Origin: Phosphoribacter sp964647395
GTDB lineage: Bacteria > Actinomycetota > Actinomycetes > Actinomycetales > Dermatophilaceae
Assembly: GCA_964647395.1 (NCBI GenBank)
Contig: CAZYHR010000039.1
Location: 1-25,789, forward strand
Direction: 5' to 3'
Length of the DNA stretch: 25,789 bases
Positions 7,067-15,365 of this stretch are shown here, one piece after another. The translations under genes were made by a program, and so were the position numbers. Numbering within the stretch: the first letter of the stretch is position 1; every line of letters starts with the position of its first letter. A model generated the notes under the pieces. It was given only the letters and a program-made list of their open reading frames with translations, did no database searches and had not been told where the DNA came from.

Positions 7067-7516
7067 ATGCGCGACACTCCTGTCACCGAGGTCCACGTGC
7101 CGCTGCGCTGGTCGGACATGGACGCCTACGGACACGTCAACAACGTCCAGTTCCTGCGGCTGCTCGAGGACGCCCGGGTGGCCGGGCTCGACCGGTGGTT
7201 CCCGGACGGCCTGGGCCTGCTGGCCGGCGGCATCGTCGTCGCGCGGCACGAGATCGACTACCTGGCCCAGCTCGACTACCGGCCGGAGCCGGTCGCCGTC
7301 GAGCTGTGGGTGACCCGCATCGGGGGGGCGGGCTACGACCTCGGCTACGTCGTCCGGGACCCCGACGACGTGGGCAGCACCCGGTATGCCGTGGCGGAGA
7401 CCTCGCTGGCCTTCTTCGACTTCGGCGCCGGTCGCCCGCGGCGGATGAACGCCCAGGAACGGGACTGTCTGGTCCCGCATCTGGGCGGGCCGGCGCCACT
7501 GCGCCGGCACCGGTGA
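7067..7516 (+). CDS. Single-hotdog acyl-CoA thioesterase (4HBT, YbgC-like)
   Basis: A 149-residue hotdog protein. The active-site segment RWSDMDAYGHVNNVQFLRLLEDAR is the signature of 4-hydroxybenzoyl-CoA/YbgC-type thioesterases, with the second Asp of SDMDAYGH as the usual catalytic acid. The later strand ARHEIDYLAQLDY is also typical. Two in-frame ATGs exist. I prefer 7067 because an extended -10 sequence ends 7 nt before it; 7058 would add three residues. It is divergent from the two tesB genes. The substrate is a CoA or carrier-protein thioester of unknown chain length. Its placement among three thioesterases, an acyl-CoA dehydrogenase and an SDR supports a role in acyl-CoA turnover. Confidence 0.87.
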   Translation: MRDTPVTEVHVPLRWSDMDAYGHVNNVQFLRLLEDARVAGLDRWFPDGLGLLAGGIVVARHEIDYLAQLDYRPEPVAVELWVTRIGGAGYDLGYVVRDPDDVGSTRYAVAETSLAFFDFGAGRPRRMNAQERDCLVPHLGGPAPLRRHR

Positions 7517-7575
7517 CCAGCTGAGCAACTCTGCTCGACGGTCCGTGAGGCAGGACCCCCAGATAAGGAAACCCG

Positions 7576-8232
7576 ATGTCCGAGCACCTCGTCTTCCCCG
7601 ACCCGCTGGCCTATGAGGACCTGCGCACCGTCGTGCGGCGGGTGCGCACCGCCGACCCCGAGGCAGCCGTGCGGCTGGTCGCCGACGGTGACCGGCTGGC
7701 GGTGTGGGCGGCGGTGCTGCCCGGCAGTGGGCTGCTGGCCGAGGGCGCGGCCGTGGGGATCCGCGGCATCCTGTTGGCGCAGCCCGCTCAGCTCGACCGC
7801 GTCGTGGCGACGGCCGCGCTGACCGACCGCTTCGCCCACGACGGCCAGGCCGCCACCCGGCTGGCCGTGCCGCCGGCCACGGTCTTCGCCCCGTGGGCCG
7901 GTGCGCTGCCGGGCCGGTCCGGGTGGGAGCCGGCCGGCCGGGTCGACCCGGCCGAGCTGGACCGGCAGGCGCGCGCGGGCATCGCCGAGATCGCCCAGAC
8001 CCCGGCGACCGCCGGCACCCTCGCGGTCCAGGAGCTGCGCCGGCGAGTCTGGGCCCGTCCGGTGCCGGTCGAGTCCGACCCGGCCGGCCCGTCGGTGCGG
8101 GTGCCCGCGGGTGCCGCGTTCGCGGCCCACGTGCTGGGGTTCGTCCGGCCGGGCGACGATCCGGTCGCGGTCTATCGGCACGGCTCCTGGGTGCGGCTGC
8201 GGGCCCGGGGCGGTGACGTGGTCGCCCGGTAG
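7576..8232 (+). CDS. Conserved-type hypothetical protein
   Basis: A 218-residue protein that I do not recognise. It has normal codon use for the region, an ATG with AAGGAA about 6 nt upstream, and no apparent signal peptide or membrane segment. It is rich in Ala, Val and Arg with alternating helix and strand character. An internal stretch with PPATVFAPWAGALPG is followed by a helical segment and a C-terminal GSWVRLRARGGDVVAR. It lies 59 bp after the hotdog thioesterase and may share its transcript. It is convergent with the MFS gene, with only one base between the two stop codons. No function is proposed. Confidence 0.75.
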   Translation: MSEHLVFPDPLAYEDLRTVVRRVRTADPEAAVRLVADGDRLAVWAAVLPGSGLLAEGAAVGIRGILLAQPAQLDRVVATAALTDRFAHDGQAATRLAVPPATVFAPWAGALPGRSGWEPAGRVDPAELDRQARAGIAEIAQTPATAGTLAVQELRRRVWARPVPVESDPAGPSVRVPAGAAFAAHVLGFVRPGDDPVAVYRHGSWVRLRARGGDVVAR

Positions 8233-8233
8233 C

Positions 8234-9676
8234 TCAGCCGACGGCGGCGCGCACCGCGGTGCCGGGCCGGGTCCGCAGCCCGGTGACCACCGCTGCCGCG
8301 CCGATCACCGTGAGCAGGGCGAACACCGCGGCATAGGCGGTGTCGCCCCGGGCGTGCAGCGCGCCGAAGACCGCGGTCGAGGCGCCGATGCCGAGCACCG
8401 AGCCCAGCACGTCGGACAGTTGCAGGGCCGCCGAGGCGCGGCCGTGCTCGGCGGGCGGGGCCAGGTCGAGGACGAGCACGGACAGCGTCGTCGAACCGAA
8501 GCCCATGGCCAGGCCGGCCGCGACGAGGGTCACGACGAGCAGCGCCAGCGGCAGCGCGAGCGCGACGACGAGGGTGAGCACCCCGATCGACCCGGCGAGC
8601 AGCAGCGCTCCGGTCCACACCAGCCGGGTGCGCTCGGCCGTCGCGCCGTGCCGGGGGCGGCCCTGCCACCACGACCCCAGACTCCAGCCGATCGACGCGG
8701 CGGCCACCACGCCCCCGGCGGCGGTCAGGCCCAGGTCGCGGCGGGTGACCAGCAGCAGTGGGACATAGGTGACCGTCGACATGAACGACGCGTTGAACAG
8801 CGCCCGGGAGGCCACGACGGCCGGCAGGCCCCGCCGGCCGGTCAACGACCCGGGCGGCAGGAGCCGTGGGGTGGCCGCGGCCAGACCGACCAGCCCGACG
8901 ACGCCGATGCCGATGACGGTCGGGGTGAGCGCGGCCTGCTCGTGGATGGCCAGCTGCACTAGGCCCGCGGACAGCGCGACGAGCCCGCCCAGGCGCGCGG
9001 TGCGTCGGTGCTCCGCGGCCTCGGTCCGGCCCGTCTCGGTCCGGCCCGTCTCGGTCCGGCCGGCCGGCGGGTGGTCCGCGGGCCCCGCCACGGCGGCCCG
9101 GCGCGAGGCGATGAGGGCGAAGGCCAGCACGGCGGGCCCGACGACGGCCCAGAAGACCCAGCGCCACGAGCCGACCGAGGTCAGCCAGCCGGCAACCGGC
9201 GCGCCGAGCACGGACGGCACGACCCAGGCGGCCGACACCCAGGTGAACACCTGCGGGCGCACCGCCGCCGGATAGACCCGGCCGATGGCGACGAACTCGC
9301 TGACCACGACCAGCCCGGCACCCAGTCCGGTGACCAGGCGACCGCCCAGCAGCGCCACCCAGGTCGGGGCGGCCGCGCACCCGATGGTGCCCAGCACGAA
9401 GAGCAGCTGGCCGGCATACAGCGGCGGGATCGGCCCGGAGCGGTCCCCCCAGATGCCCGCCAGCACGATGCCGAGCAGCATCGCGGTCATCATCGTCGAG
9501 AAGGCCAGCCCGTAGGAGCCGACGGCGTCGAGTTCCTCGGCGGCCCGGGGCATCGCCGTGGTCACCGCCATCGCCTCGAAGGCGATCATCGTCGTCAGCA
9601 GGACCAGGGCCACCGTGACGACCCGGTATGCCGCGGACATCGGCCCGGGGGCCCGGTCGGCTGAGGTGCTGCTCAC
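8234..9676 (-). CDS. MFS transporter (DHA2-like drug exporter type)
   Basis: A 480-residue polytopic membrane protein of the major facilitator superfamily with 12-14 hydrophobic segments. The first half carries VTTAMPRAAEEL in the first loop, a motif A-like GIWGDRSGP between helices 2 and 3, and GAPVAGWLTSVGSWRWVFW, which resembles motif C and the start of helix 6 in proton-driven multidrug exporters. A cytoplasmic loop near residues 210-230 holds GRTET repeats encoded by a 15-bp direct repeat. The GTG start at 9676 overlaps the TGA of the upstream phosphodiesterase gene (GTGA), so the two are translationally coupled; an internal ATG 12 codons later is an alternative start. The substrate is unknown. 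Export of a small hydrophobic compound is the usual family role. Confidence 0.88.
   Translation of the reverse strand: MSSTSADRAPGPMSAAYRVVTVALVLLTTMIAFEAMAVTTAMPRAAEELDAVGSYGLAFSTMMTAMLLGIVLAGIWGDRSGPIPPLYAGQLLFVLGTIGCAAAPTWVALLGGRLVTGLGAGLVVVSEFVAIGRVYPAAVRPQVFTWVSAAWVVPSVLGAPVAGWLTSVGSWRWVFWAVVGPAVLAFALIASRRAAVAGPADHPPAGRTETGRTETGRTEAAEHRRTARLGGLVALSAGLVQLAIHEQAALTPTVIGIGVVGLVGLAAATPRLLPPGSLTGRRGLPAVVASRALFNASFMSTVTYVPLLLVTRRDLGLTAAGGVVAAASIGWSLGSWWQGRPRHGATAERTRLVWTGALLLAGSIGVLTLVVALALPLALLVVTLVAAGLAMGFGSTTLSVLVLDLAPPAEHGRASAALQLSDVLGSVLGIGASTAVFGALHARGDTAYAAVFALLTVIGAAAVVTGLRTRPGTAVRAAVG
9021..9061. repeat. 15-bp direct repeat inside the MFS gene
   Basis: The unit TCGGTCCGGCCCGTC is present twice in full and once for 11 bases. 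It encodes GRTET repeats in a predicted cytoplasmic loop and keeps the frame. Confidence 0.9.
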
Positions 9677-10458
9677 CGCCAGTGACCGCGCTCGACGAGC
9701 ACGTCGCGCAGCACGTCGATCCGGTCGCTGTGGATGCCGTCGACCCCGAGGTCGAGCAGTCGGTGCATCTCGGCCGGGTCGTCGATGGTCCACACGTGCA
9801 CGTGCAGGCCCAGCCGGTGGGCGGTCTCGACCAGCTCGGGGGTCGCCACCGGCACGGTGCGGCCGGCGACCAGGGCCGCGACCGGCACCTCGACGACCTG
9901 GACCCGGGCCCGGGCGATGAAGGCCAGCCGCTGGGGCAGGAAGCGCAGCGCCGCGGTGCCGACCTGGCTGGCGGCGGTGGCGACCCGCGGGCCCGCCAGC
10001 CGCCGGAAGGCCGCCACCCGACGCTCGGAGAACGACGCGACACACACCCGGTCGTGCGCCCCGTGGCGCTGGATGGCCCGCCACAACGGCTCGATCGCGC
10101 CGGCCGCCTTGAGGTCGATGTTGACCCGAGCCTGCGGGAACGCGTCGAACAGTTCGTCGATGGTGGGGATCGGCTCGGTGCCGCCGACCCGGGCCCGGCT
10201 CACCTCCGCGTGGGTCAACTGCGCGACGGCGCCGGTGCGGTCGGTGACCCGGTCGAGATGCTCGTCGTGGAAGACCACGACCCGACCGTCCCGGGTCGCG
10301 TGCACGTCGGTCTCGAAGTAGGTGTAGCCCAGGTCCCAGGCGTTGCCGAACGCGGTCAGTGTGTTCTCCAACCCCACGTTGGGTCCGTACAGCGCCCCGC
10401 CGCGGTGCGCCAGGCCCACCGGATGGTCCGCGAAGAAGGGATAGTGGGCCACGCTCAC
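9673..10458 (-). CDS. Glycerophosphodiester phosphodiesterase
   Basis: A 261-residue GDPD-family TIM barrel that hydrolyses glycerophosphodiesters to glycerol 3-phosphate and an alcohol. Active-site elements visible are AHRGG with His18 and Arg19, ENT (31-33), the metal ligands Glu49 and Asp51 in FETDVH, and the general base His64 in VFHDEHLDR. Later barrel strands NIDLK, VHVWTIDD and DGIHSDR fit the family. There is no signal peptide, so it acts in the cytoplasm. The GTG at 10458 has no Shine-Dalgarno but TGAGACGCT ends 6 nt upstream; a second GTG two codons later is an alternative. The gene overlaps the start of the MFS gene by four bases. Its glycerol 3-phosphate product links it to gpsA 1.5 kb away, but the genes are not in one operon. 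Confidence 0.92.
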   Translation of the reverse strand: MSVAHYPFFADHPVGLAHRGGALYGPNVGLENTLTAFGNAWDLGYTYFETDVHATRDGRVVVFHDEHLDRVTDRTGAVAQLTHAEVSRARVGGTEPIPTIDELFDAFPQARVNIDLKAAGAIEPLWRAIQRHGAHDRVCVASFSERRVAAFRRLAGPRVATAASQVGTAALRFLPQRLAFIARARVQVVEVPVAALVAGRTVPVATPELVETAHRLGLHVHVWTIDDPAEMHRLLDLGVDGIHSDRIDVLRDVLVERGHWR

Positions 10459-10688
10459 CGGCCAAGCGTCTCACGCGGGGGCCGGACCGCGCGGACCCGT
10501 CCGGTGGTGGGGTCGGCCCACGGCCGGTGCCACCCACCTGCTGGGCCGCCGCCGCTGACCCGCGGCCCGTTCACCAGAGCGCCGGTAGCCGTTCGGGCCA
10601 TGTGCCCCGGCCCGGCACCCGCGTAACGTGGAGGCGCTGCATGCTCGGGGGAGCCACCAATGATCGACGACTCGAAGGTTCGCCCATC

Positions 10689-11927
10689 GTGCTGCGCAAG
10701 CCGACCTCCCGCACCTCCAACGGAACCGCCCGGCAGGCCACCGGGCGGATCGTGCTCCCCCGACGAGGCAGCACCATCGTGCTGGCCGGCCTGGCCGCCG
10801 CCGGCCTGGTCGTCAGCGGGGTGGCTGCCGTCGACGCCCTGGCCGGGCAGAGCGCTCAGCCCACGTCGGCGGTCAGCGCCGCCACCGGCACCGACCGGGC
10901 CACGACGCCCGAGACCGCCGAACCGTCCAGCACGCCGGCACCGACCGAGCCGTCCGCCGCCGAGCCCGCCGAGCTGGCCCTCACCGCCCCGACCAATGCC
11001 GAGGTCACCGTCGTCGACGACGCGGCCGCGGCCACCGAGACCACCGCCGCCGGGCAGCTCCCGTCCTCCCGGGTCTACGGGCCGGCCGGTGCCACCGGCC
11101 GGGCCGGGATCCCGGTGATCCCGCTCGCGGCCTATCAGCGAGCGGCCGCCCGTCTGTCCGGCTGCGGGATCCCGTGGTGGCTCATCGCCGGGATCGGCCG
11201 GGTCGAGAGCGGCCACGCGGCCGGCGGCCGGGTCGACGCCGCGGGCAAGGTCCGGGGCGCCATCTACGGGCCCCGGCTGGACGGCAGCCTGCGCGGCACG
11301 ATGATCATCACCGACACCGACGGCGGCCGGCTGGACGCCGACCCGGCCTTCGACCGGGCGGTCGGACCCATGCAGTTCCTGCCGAGCACCTGGTCGTGGG
11401 CGGGCCGGGACGGTAACGGCGACGGCGTGCTGGACCCGCAGAACGTCTACGACGCCGCCCTCGCGGCCGGCGCCTACCTGTGCCGCTTCGGCTCGCTGCG
11501 CGACCAGGCGGCCATGGAGCGGGCGGTGTTCTCCTACAACGGTTCTGCCGCCTACGTCAACGACGTCATGACGATCGGCCGGGCCTACGGCGGGATCGCC
11601 GCCCCGACCACCAGCACCTCGACCACGACGACCCAGGCCCCCCCGCCGGCCCCGGCGCCCGGCCCCGCGCCGGCTCCGGCCCCCGCCCCGGCGCCCCCGG
11701 CCCCACCCGCGCCCGCGCCGGCCCCCAGCCCGAGCCCGACCCCGCCGCCGAACCCGAGCCCGAGCCCGACGCCGAGCCCGAGCCCGGACGACCCGCCGTC
11801 CGCGCCGCCGGCACCGAGCCCGCGGGTGCCCACCGCGACGACCACCGCCCCCAAGCCCCCCGCCACCACCGCGGCTTCGCCCAACACGACGGCCGCCGGC
11901 ACGGCTGCGCCGAGCGCCGCCGGCTGA
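10689..11927 (+). CDS. Secreted or membrane-anchored lytic transglycosylase with proline-rich tail
   Basis: A protein of about 412 residues with a positively charged N-terminus and one hydrophobic segment (about residues 29-49) serving as signal peptide or anchor. An Ala/Thr/Pro-rich linker (to about 130) leads to an SLT-type lysozyme-like domain (about 140-300). The catalytic Glu is Glu173 in GIGRVESGH, and VGPMQFLPSTW (225-235) is the second family signature. DGNGDGVLDPQN (241-252) has the spacing of an EF-hand-like calcium loop. The last 105 residues are a Pro/Ala/Ser/Thr-rich tail of the sort that spans or sticks to the cell wall. It would cleave peptidoglycan glycan strands non-hydrolytically. 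The start is uncertain: GTG 10689 has GAAGG 10 nt upstream and gives a clean signal peptide, while ATG 10641 has GGAGG 6 nt upstream and would add 16 residues. Confidence 0.85.
   Translation: MLRKPTSRTSNGTARQATGRIVLPRRGSTIVLAGLAAAGLVVSGVAAVDALAGQSAQPTSAVSAATGTDRATTPETAEPSSTPAPTEPSAAEPAELALTAPTNAEVTVVDDAAAATETTAAGQLPSSRVYGPAGATGRAGIPVIPLAAYQRAAARLSGCGIPWWLIAGIGRVESGHAAGGRVDAAGKVRGAIYGPRLDGSLRGTMIITDTDGGRLDADPAFDRAVGPMQFLPSTWSWAGRDGNGDGVLDPQNVYDAALAAGAYLCRFGSLRDQAAMERAVFSYNGSAAYVNDVMTIGRAYGGIAAPTTSTSTTTTQAPPPAPAPGPAPAPAPAPAPPAPPAPAPAPSPSPTPPPNPSPSPTPSPSPDDPPSAPPAPSPRVPTATTTAPKPPATTAASPNTTAAGTAAPSAAG
11640..11800. repeat. Low-complexity Pro-rich coding repeat in the transglycosylase tail
   Basis: Runs of GCCCCGGC- and CCGAGC-type hexamers encode PAPAPA and PSPSPT stretches. 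The composition is C-rich on the plus strand and prone to slippage. Confidence 0.8.
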
Positions 11928-11955
11928 GTCCGCCGGCCGGGCCCAGGGTGCGGGC

Positions 11956-12966
11956 TCAGCCGGTCGCCTGCAGCAATCGCATGATCTGCGCGCCGAATTC
12001 GGCGGCGCTGCGCCCGTCGCGGACCACGGCCGTGACGTTGGCGACGATCGACAGGTCCACTCCGTGCGACCGGGCCAGGTCCAGGATCGCGCCGCAGGAG
12101 GCGACCCCCTCGGCGGTCTGCCGGGTGATCGCCACCACCTGCTCGACCGTCAGGCCACGGCCGAGGTTGCGCCCGAAGGTGGAGTTACGCGAGTGCTGGG
12201 ACAGGCAGGTGACGACCAGGTCACCGACTCCGGCCAGGCCGGAGAAGGTCGCCGGGTGCGCGCCCATCGCCGCCCCGAGGTCGCACATCTCCTGCAGCCC
12301 GCGGGTGATCACCGCGGCGGTGACCGAGTGCCCCATCCCGAGCCCCTCGGTCATGCCGGAGGCGACCGCGACGACGTTCTTGACGCAACCGCCGAGCTCG
12401 GCCCCGACGACGTCGTCGTGGACGTAGGGACGGAACGTGGCCGTGGCGCAGGCGTCGGCCACCCGCTGGGCGGTCGGCAGCCAGGGGCTGGCCACCGTGG
12501 TGGCCGCCGGCTCGCGGGCGGCGATCTCCCGGGCGATGTTCGGGCCCGAGACGACCGCGACCTGGGCGGCCGGCACCCCGAGGACCTCGGTGACGACCTG
12601 CGACATCCGCAGCGACGTGCCCTGCTCCAGGCCCTTCATGAGTGACACCAGGACCAGCCCGCGCGGCAGCAGCGGCCCCCACTGCACCAGGTTGGCGCGC
12701 AGCGACTGGGCCGGCACGGCGAGCACGCCGATGCCCGCGCCGTCGACCGCCTCGGCCACCTCGGTCGTCGCGGTCACCGACTCGGGCAGCACCAGGTCGG
12801 GCAGGTAGCGGACACTGCGCCGTTCCCGGCGGATGTCCTCGACCTCGTCGGGCATCTTGCCCCACATCCGCACCGTGGCCCCGGCCTCGGCCAGCACCGA
12901 GGCGAACGCCGTGCCCCAGCTGCCGGTGCCGAAGACCGCGACCCGCTCCCCGGACCCTCGTGCCAC
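11956..12966 (-). CDS. gpsA: NAD(P)-dependent glycerol-3-phosphate dehydrogenase
   Basis: A 336-residue GpsA that interconverts dihydroxyacetone phosphate and sn-glycerol 3-phosphate for phospholipid synthesis. The N-terminal Rossmann motif is VAVFGTGSWGTAFA (GxGxxG at 13-18). Next come VSLMKGLE with Lys111 and SGPNIAREIA, and the catalytic segment GAELGGCVKNVVAVASG with Lys196. CLSQHSRNSTFGRNLG and QTAEGVASC complete the family pattern. The GTG at 12966 is chosen because the conserved N-terminus begins seven residues later and a TGCCAGGCT extended -10 sequence ends 6 nt upstream, indicating a leaderless message. It diverges from the aldehyde dehydrogenase gene. Its 3' end is 28 bp from the convergent lytic transglycosylase. 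Confidence 0.96.
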   Translation of the reverse strand: MARGSGERVAVFGTGSWGTAFASVLAEAGATVRMWGKMPDEVEDIRRERRSVRYLPDLVLPESVTATTEVAEAVDGAGIGVLAVPAQSLRANLVQWGPLLPRGLVLVSLMKGLEQGTSLRMSQVVTEVLGVPAAQVAVVSGPNIAREIAAREPAATTVASPWLPTAQRVADACATATFRPYVHDDVVGAELGGCVKNVVAVASGMTEGLGMGHSVTAAVITRGLQEMCDLGAAMGAHPATFSGLAGVGDLVVTCLSQHSRNSTFGRNLGRGLTVEQVVAITRQTAEGVASCGAILDLARSHGVDLSIVANVTAVVRDGRSAAEFGAQIMRLLQATG

Positions 12967-12972
12967 CGGTCC

Positions 12973-12981
12973 AGCCTGGCA
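12973..12981 (-). promoter_or_regulatory. Extended -10 promoter for gpsA
   Basis: Minus-strand TGCCAGGCT (TGN plus CAGGCT) is followed by 6 nt and the GTG start. No Shine-Dalgarno is present. Confidence 0.4.
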
Positions 12982-13022
12982 GAAACGACGCACCCGCGCG
13001 GCGTGACGAAGGTGACAGGATG

Positions 13023-13046
13023 GGTATGCCGCGCCCGCGGCATACC
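13023..13046. repeat. Perfect inverted repeat built from the iterated CGGCATAC word
   Basis: GGTATGCCGCG and CGCGGCATACC form an 11-bp perfect stem with a 2-base loop in the gap between gpsA and the aldehyde dehydrogenase. It lies just after TGACAGGAT (13013-13021), which looks like the -10 of the aldehyde dehydrogenase. The hairpin would therefore be at the very 5' end of that mRNA, or act as an operator. Confidence 0.75.
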
Positions 13047-13079
13047 AGGTCCCATCCGCGACGAAGGAGTCCGCGACCC

Positions 13080-14708
<1,629 letters not shown>

Positions 14709-14722
14709 CCGGGGGGTTCGCC

Positions 14723-14738
14723 GGCCGGTCAGCCGGCC
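14723..14738. terminator. Weak hairpin between convergent genes
   Basis: GGCCGG, a 4-base loop and CCGGCC lie between the stop of the aldehyde dehydrogenase and the 3' end of the DUF2505-like gene, overlapping the latter's stop codon. The stem is only 6 bp, so this is tentative. Confidence 0.25.
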
Positions 14739-15220
14739 AGCCAGGCCAGGCCGACCTCGTGCTCCTTGTGGATCGCCGAGATCACCGAGGGCGCGGCGGA
14801 CTGCTCGACCTTGCGACCGAGCAGCGGCACCGACGAGGTCAGGTCGCCGTCGACGAGCACCCGGGTGCCGACCTGGCTCGGCGCCAGGCTGAGGCTGCCG
14901 CGGAACGACACCGGGGCCGTCCCCATCGAGATGAGCACCTCGGCGAGCCGGCCCGAGTCGGGCTCGGGTCCGCCGTAGGTGATCGTCTGCACGATGGTGA
15001 TCGTCTCGCCGACCAGGCGGCGCGCGAAGTCGGGGAAACCAGCCGTCGGCAGTTCGCGGGTGGTCACCACCGTAGCTCCGTCGCCGTGCTCCCGCACCGC
15101 CACGTCGTGGCTCAGCGCGTGGGTCGCCACGCACACCCGACCGAGGAACTGCTCGTCGATCATCATCGGATAGACGCGAAGCACGGGCGCCGGGTAGTCG
15201 AACGACTCGGTGATGCGCAT
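14729..15220 (-). CDS. DUF2505-like (SRPBCC/START-fold) protein
   Basis: A 163-residue protein beginning MRITESFDYPAPVLRVYPMM, a pattern typical of DUF2505 proteins of actinobacteria. These resemble the SRPBCC or polyketide-cyclase lipid-binding fold: an N-terminal strand and helix, a beta sheet, and a long C-terminal helix (here from KVEQSAAPSVISAI to the end). No enzymatic motif is visible, and the ligand is unknown. The ATG at 15220 lacks a Shine-Dalgarno but TAGGTT ends 6 nt upstream, so the message is probably leaderless. It is divergent from the glutamate dehydrogenase gene and convergent with the aldehyde dehydrogenase. Confidence 0.75.
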   Translation of the reverse strand: MRITESFDYPAPVLRVYPMMIDEQFLGRVCVATHALSHDVAVREHGDGATVVTTRELPTAGFPDFARRLVGETITIVQTITYGGPEPDSGRLAEVLISMGTAPVSFRGSLSLAPSQVGTRVLVDGDLTSSVPLLGRKVEQSAAPSVISAIHKEHEVGLAWLAG

Positions 15221-15226
15221 GCAGGC

Positions 15227-15232
15227 AACCTA
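15227..15232 (-). promoter_or_regulatory. -10 box of a leaderless promoter for the DUF2505-like gene
   Basis: Minus-strand TAGGTT, 6 nt (GCCTGC), then ATG at 15220. There is no ribosome binding site. Confidence 0.5.
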
Positions 15233-15304
15233 ATCGACGCCCACCGGCCCGCCGGCCAGGCCACGCCCGCCAGCCACGCCACCCCCGGCGCAGAGCCGGA
15301 GCGC

Positions 15305-15310
15305 TAGGCT
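15305..15310 (+). promoter_or_regulatory. -10 box upstream of NAD-glutamate dehydrogenase
   Basis: TAGGCT matches the box seen before pdtaS and the small membrane protein. Transcription would start near 15317, leaving a leader of about 13 nt to the GTG at 15330 or about 49 nt to the ATG at 15366. Confidence 0.45.
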
Positions 15311-15365
15311 CAGCCGAGGACACATCGGCGTGTCCCCTCGGTTCGAACAGGACGGTTCGCCCACG

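Noticed and set aside
15340..15350. GGTTCGAAC, resembling a tRNA T-loop
   Set aside because: No acceptor stem, D-arm or anticodon arm can be formed around it. It lies in the leader of NAD-GDH.
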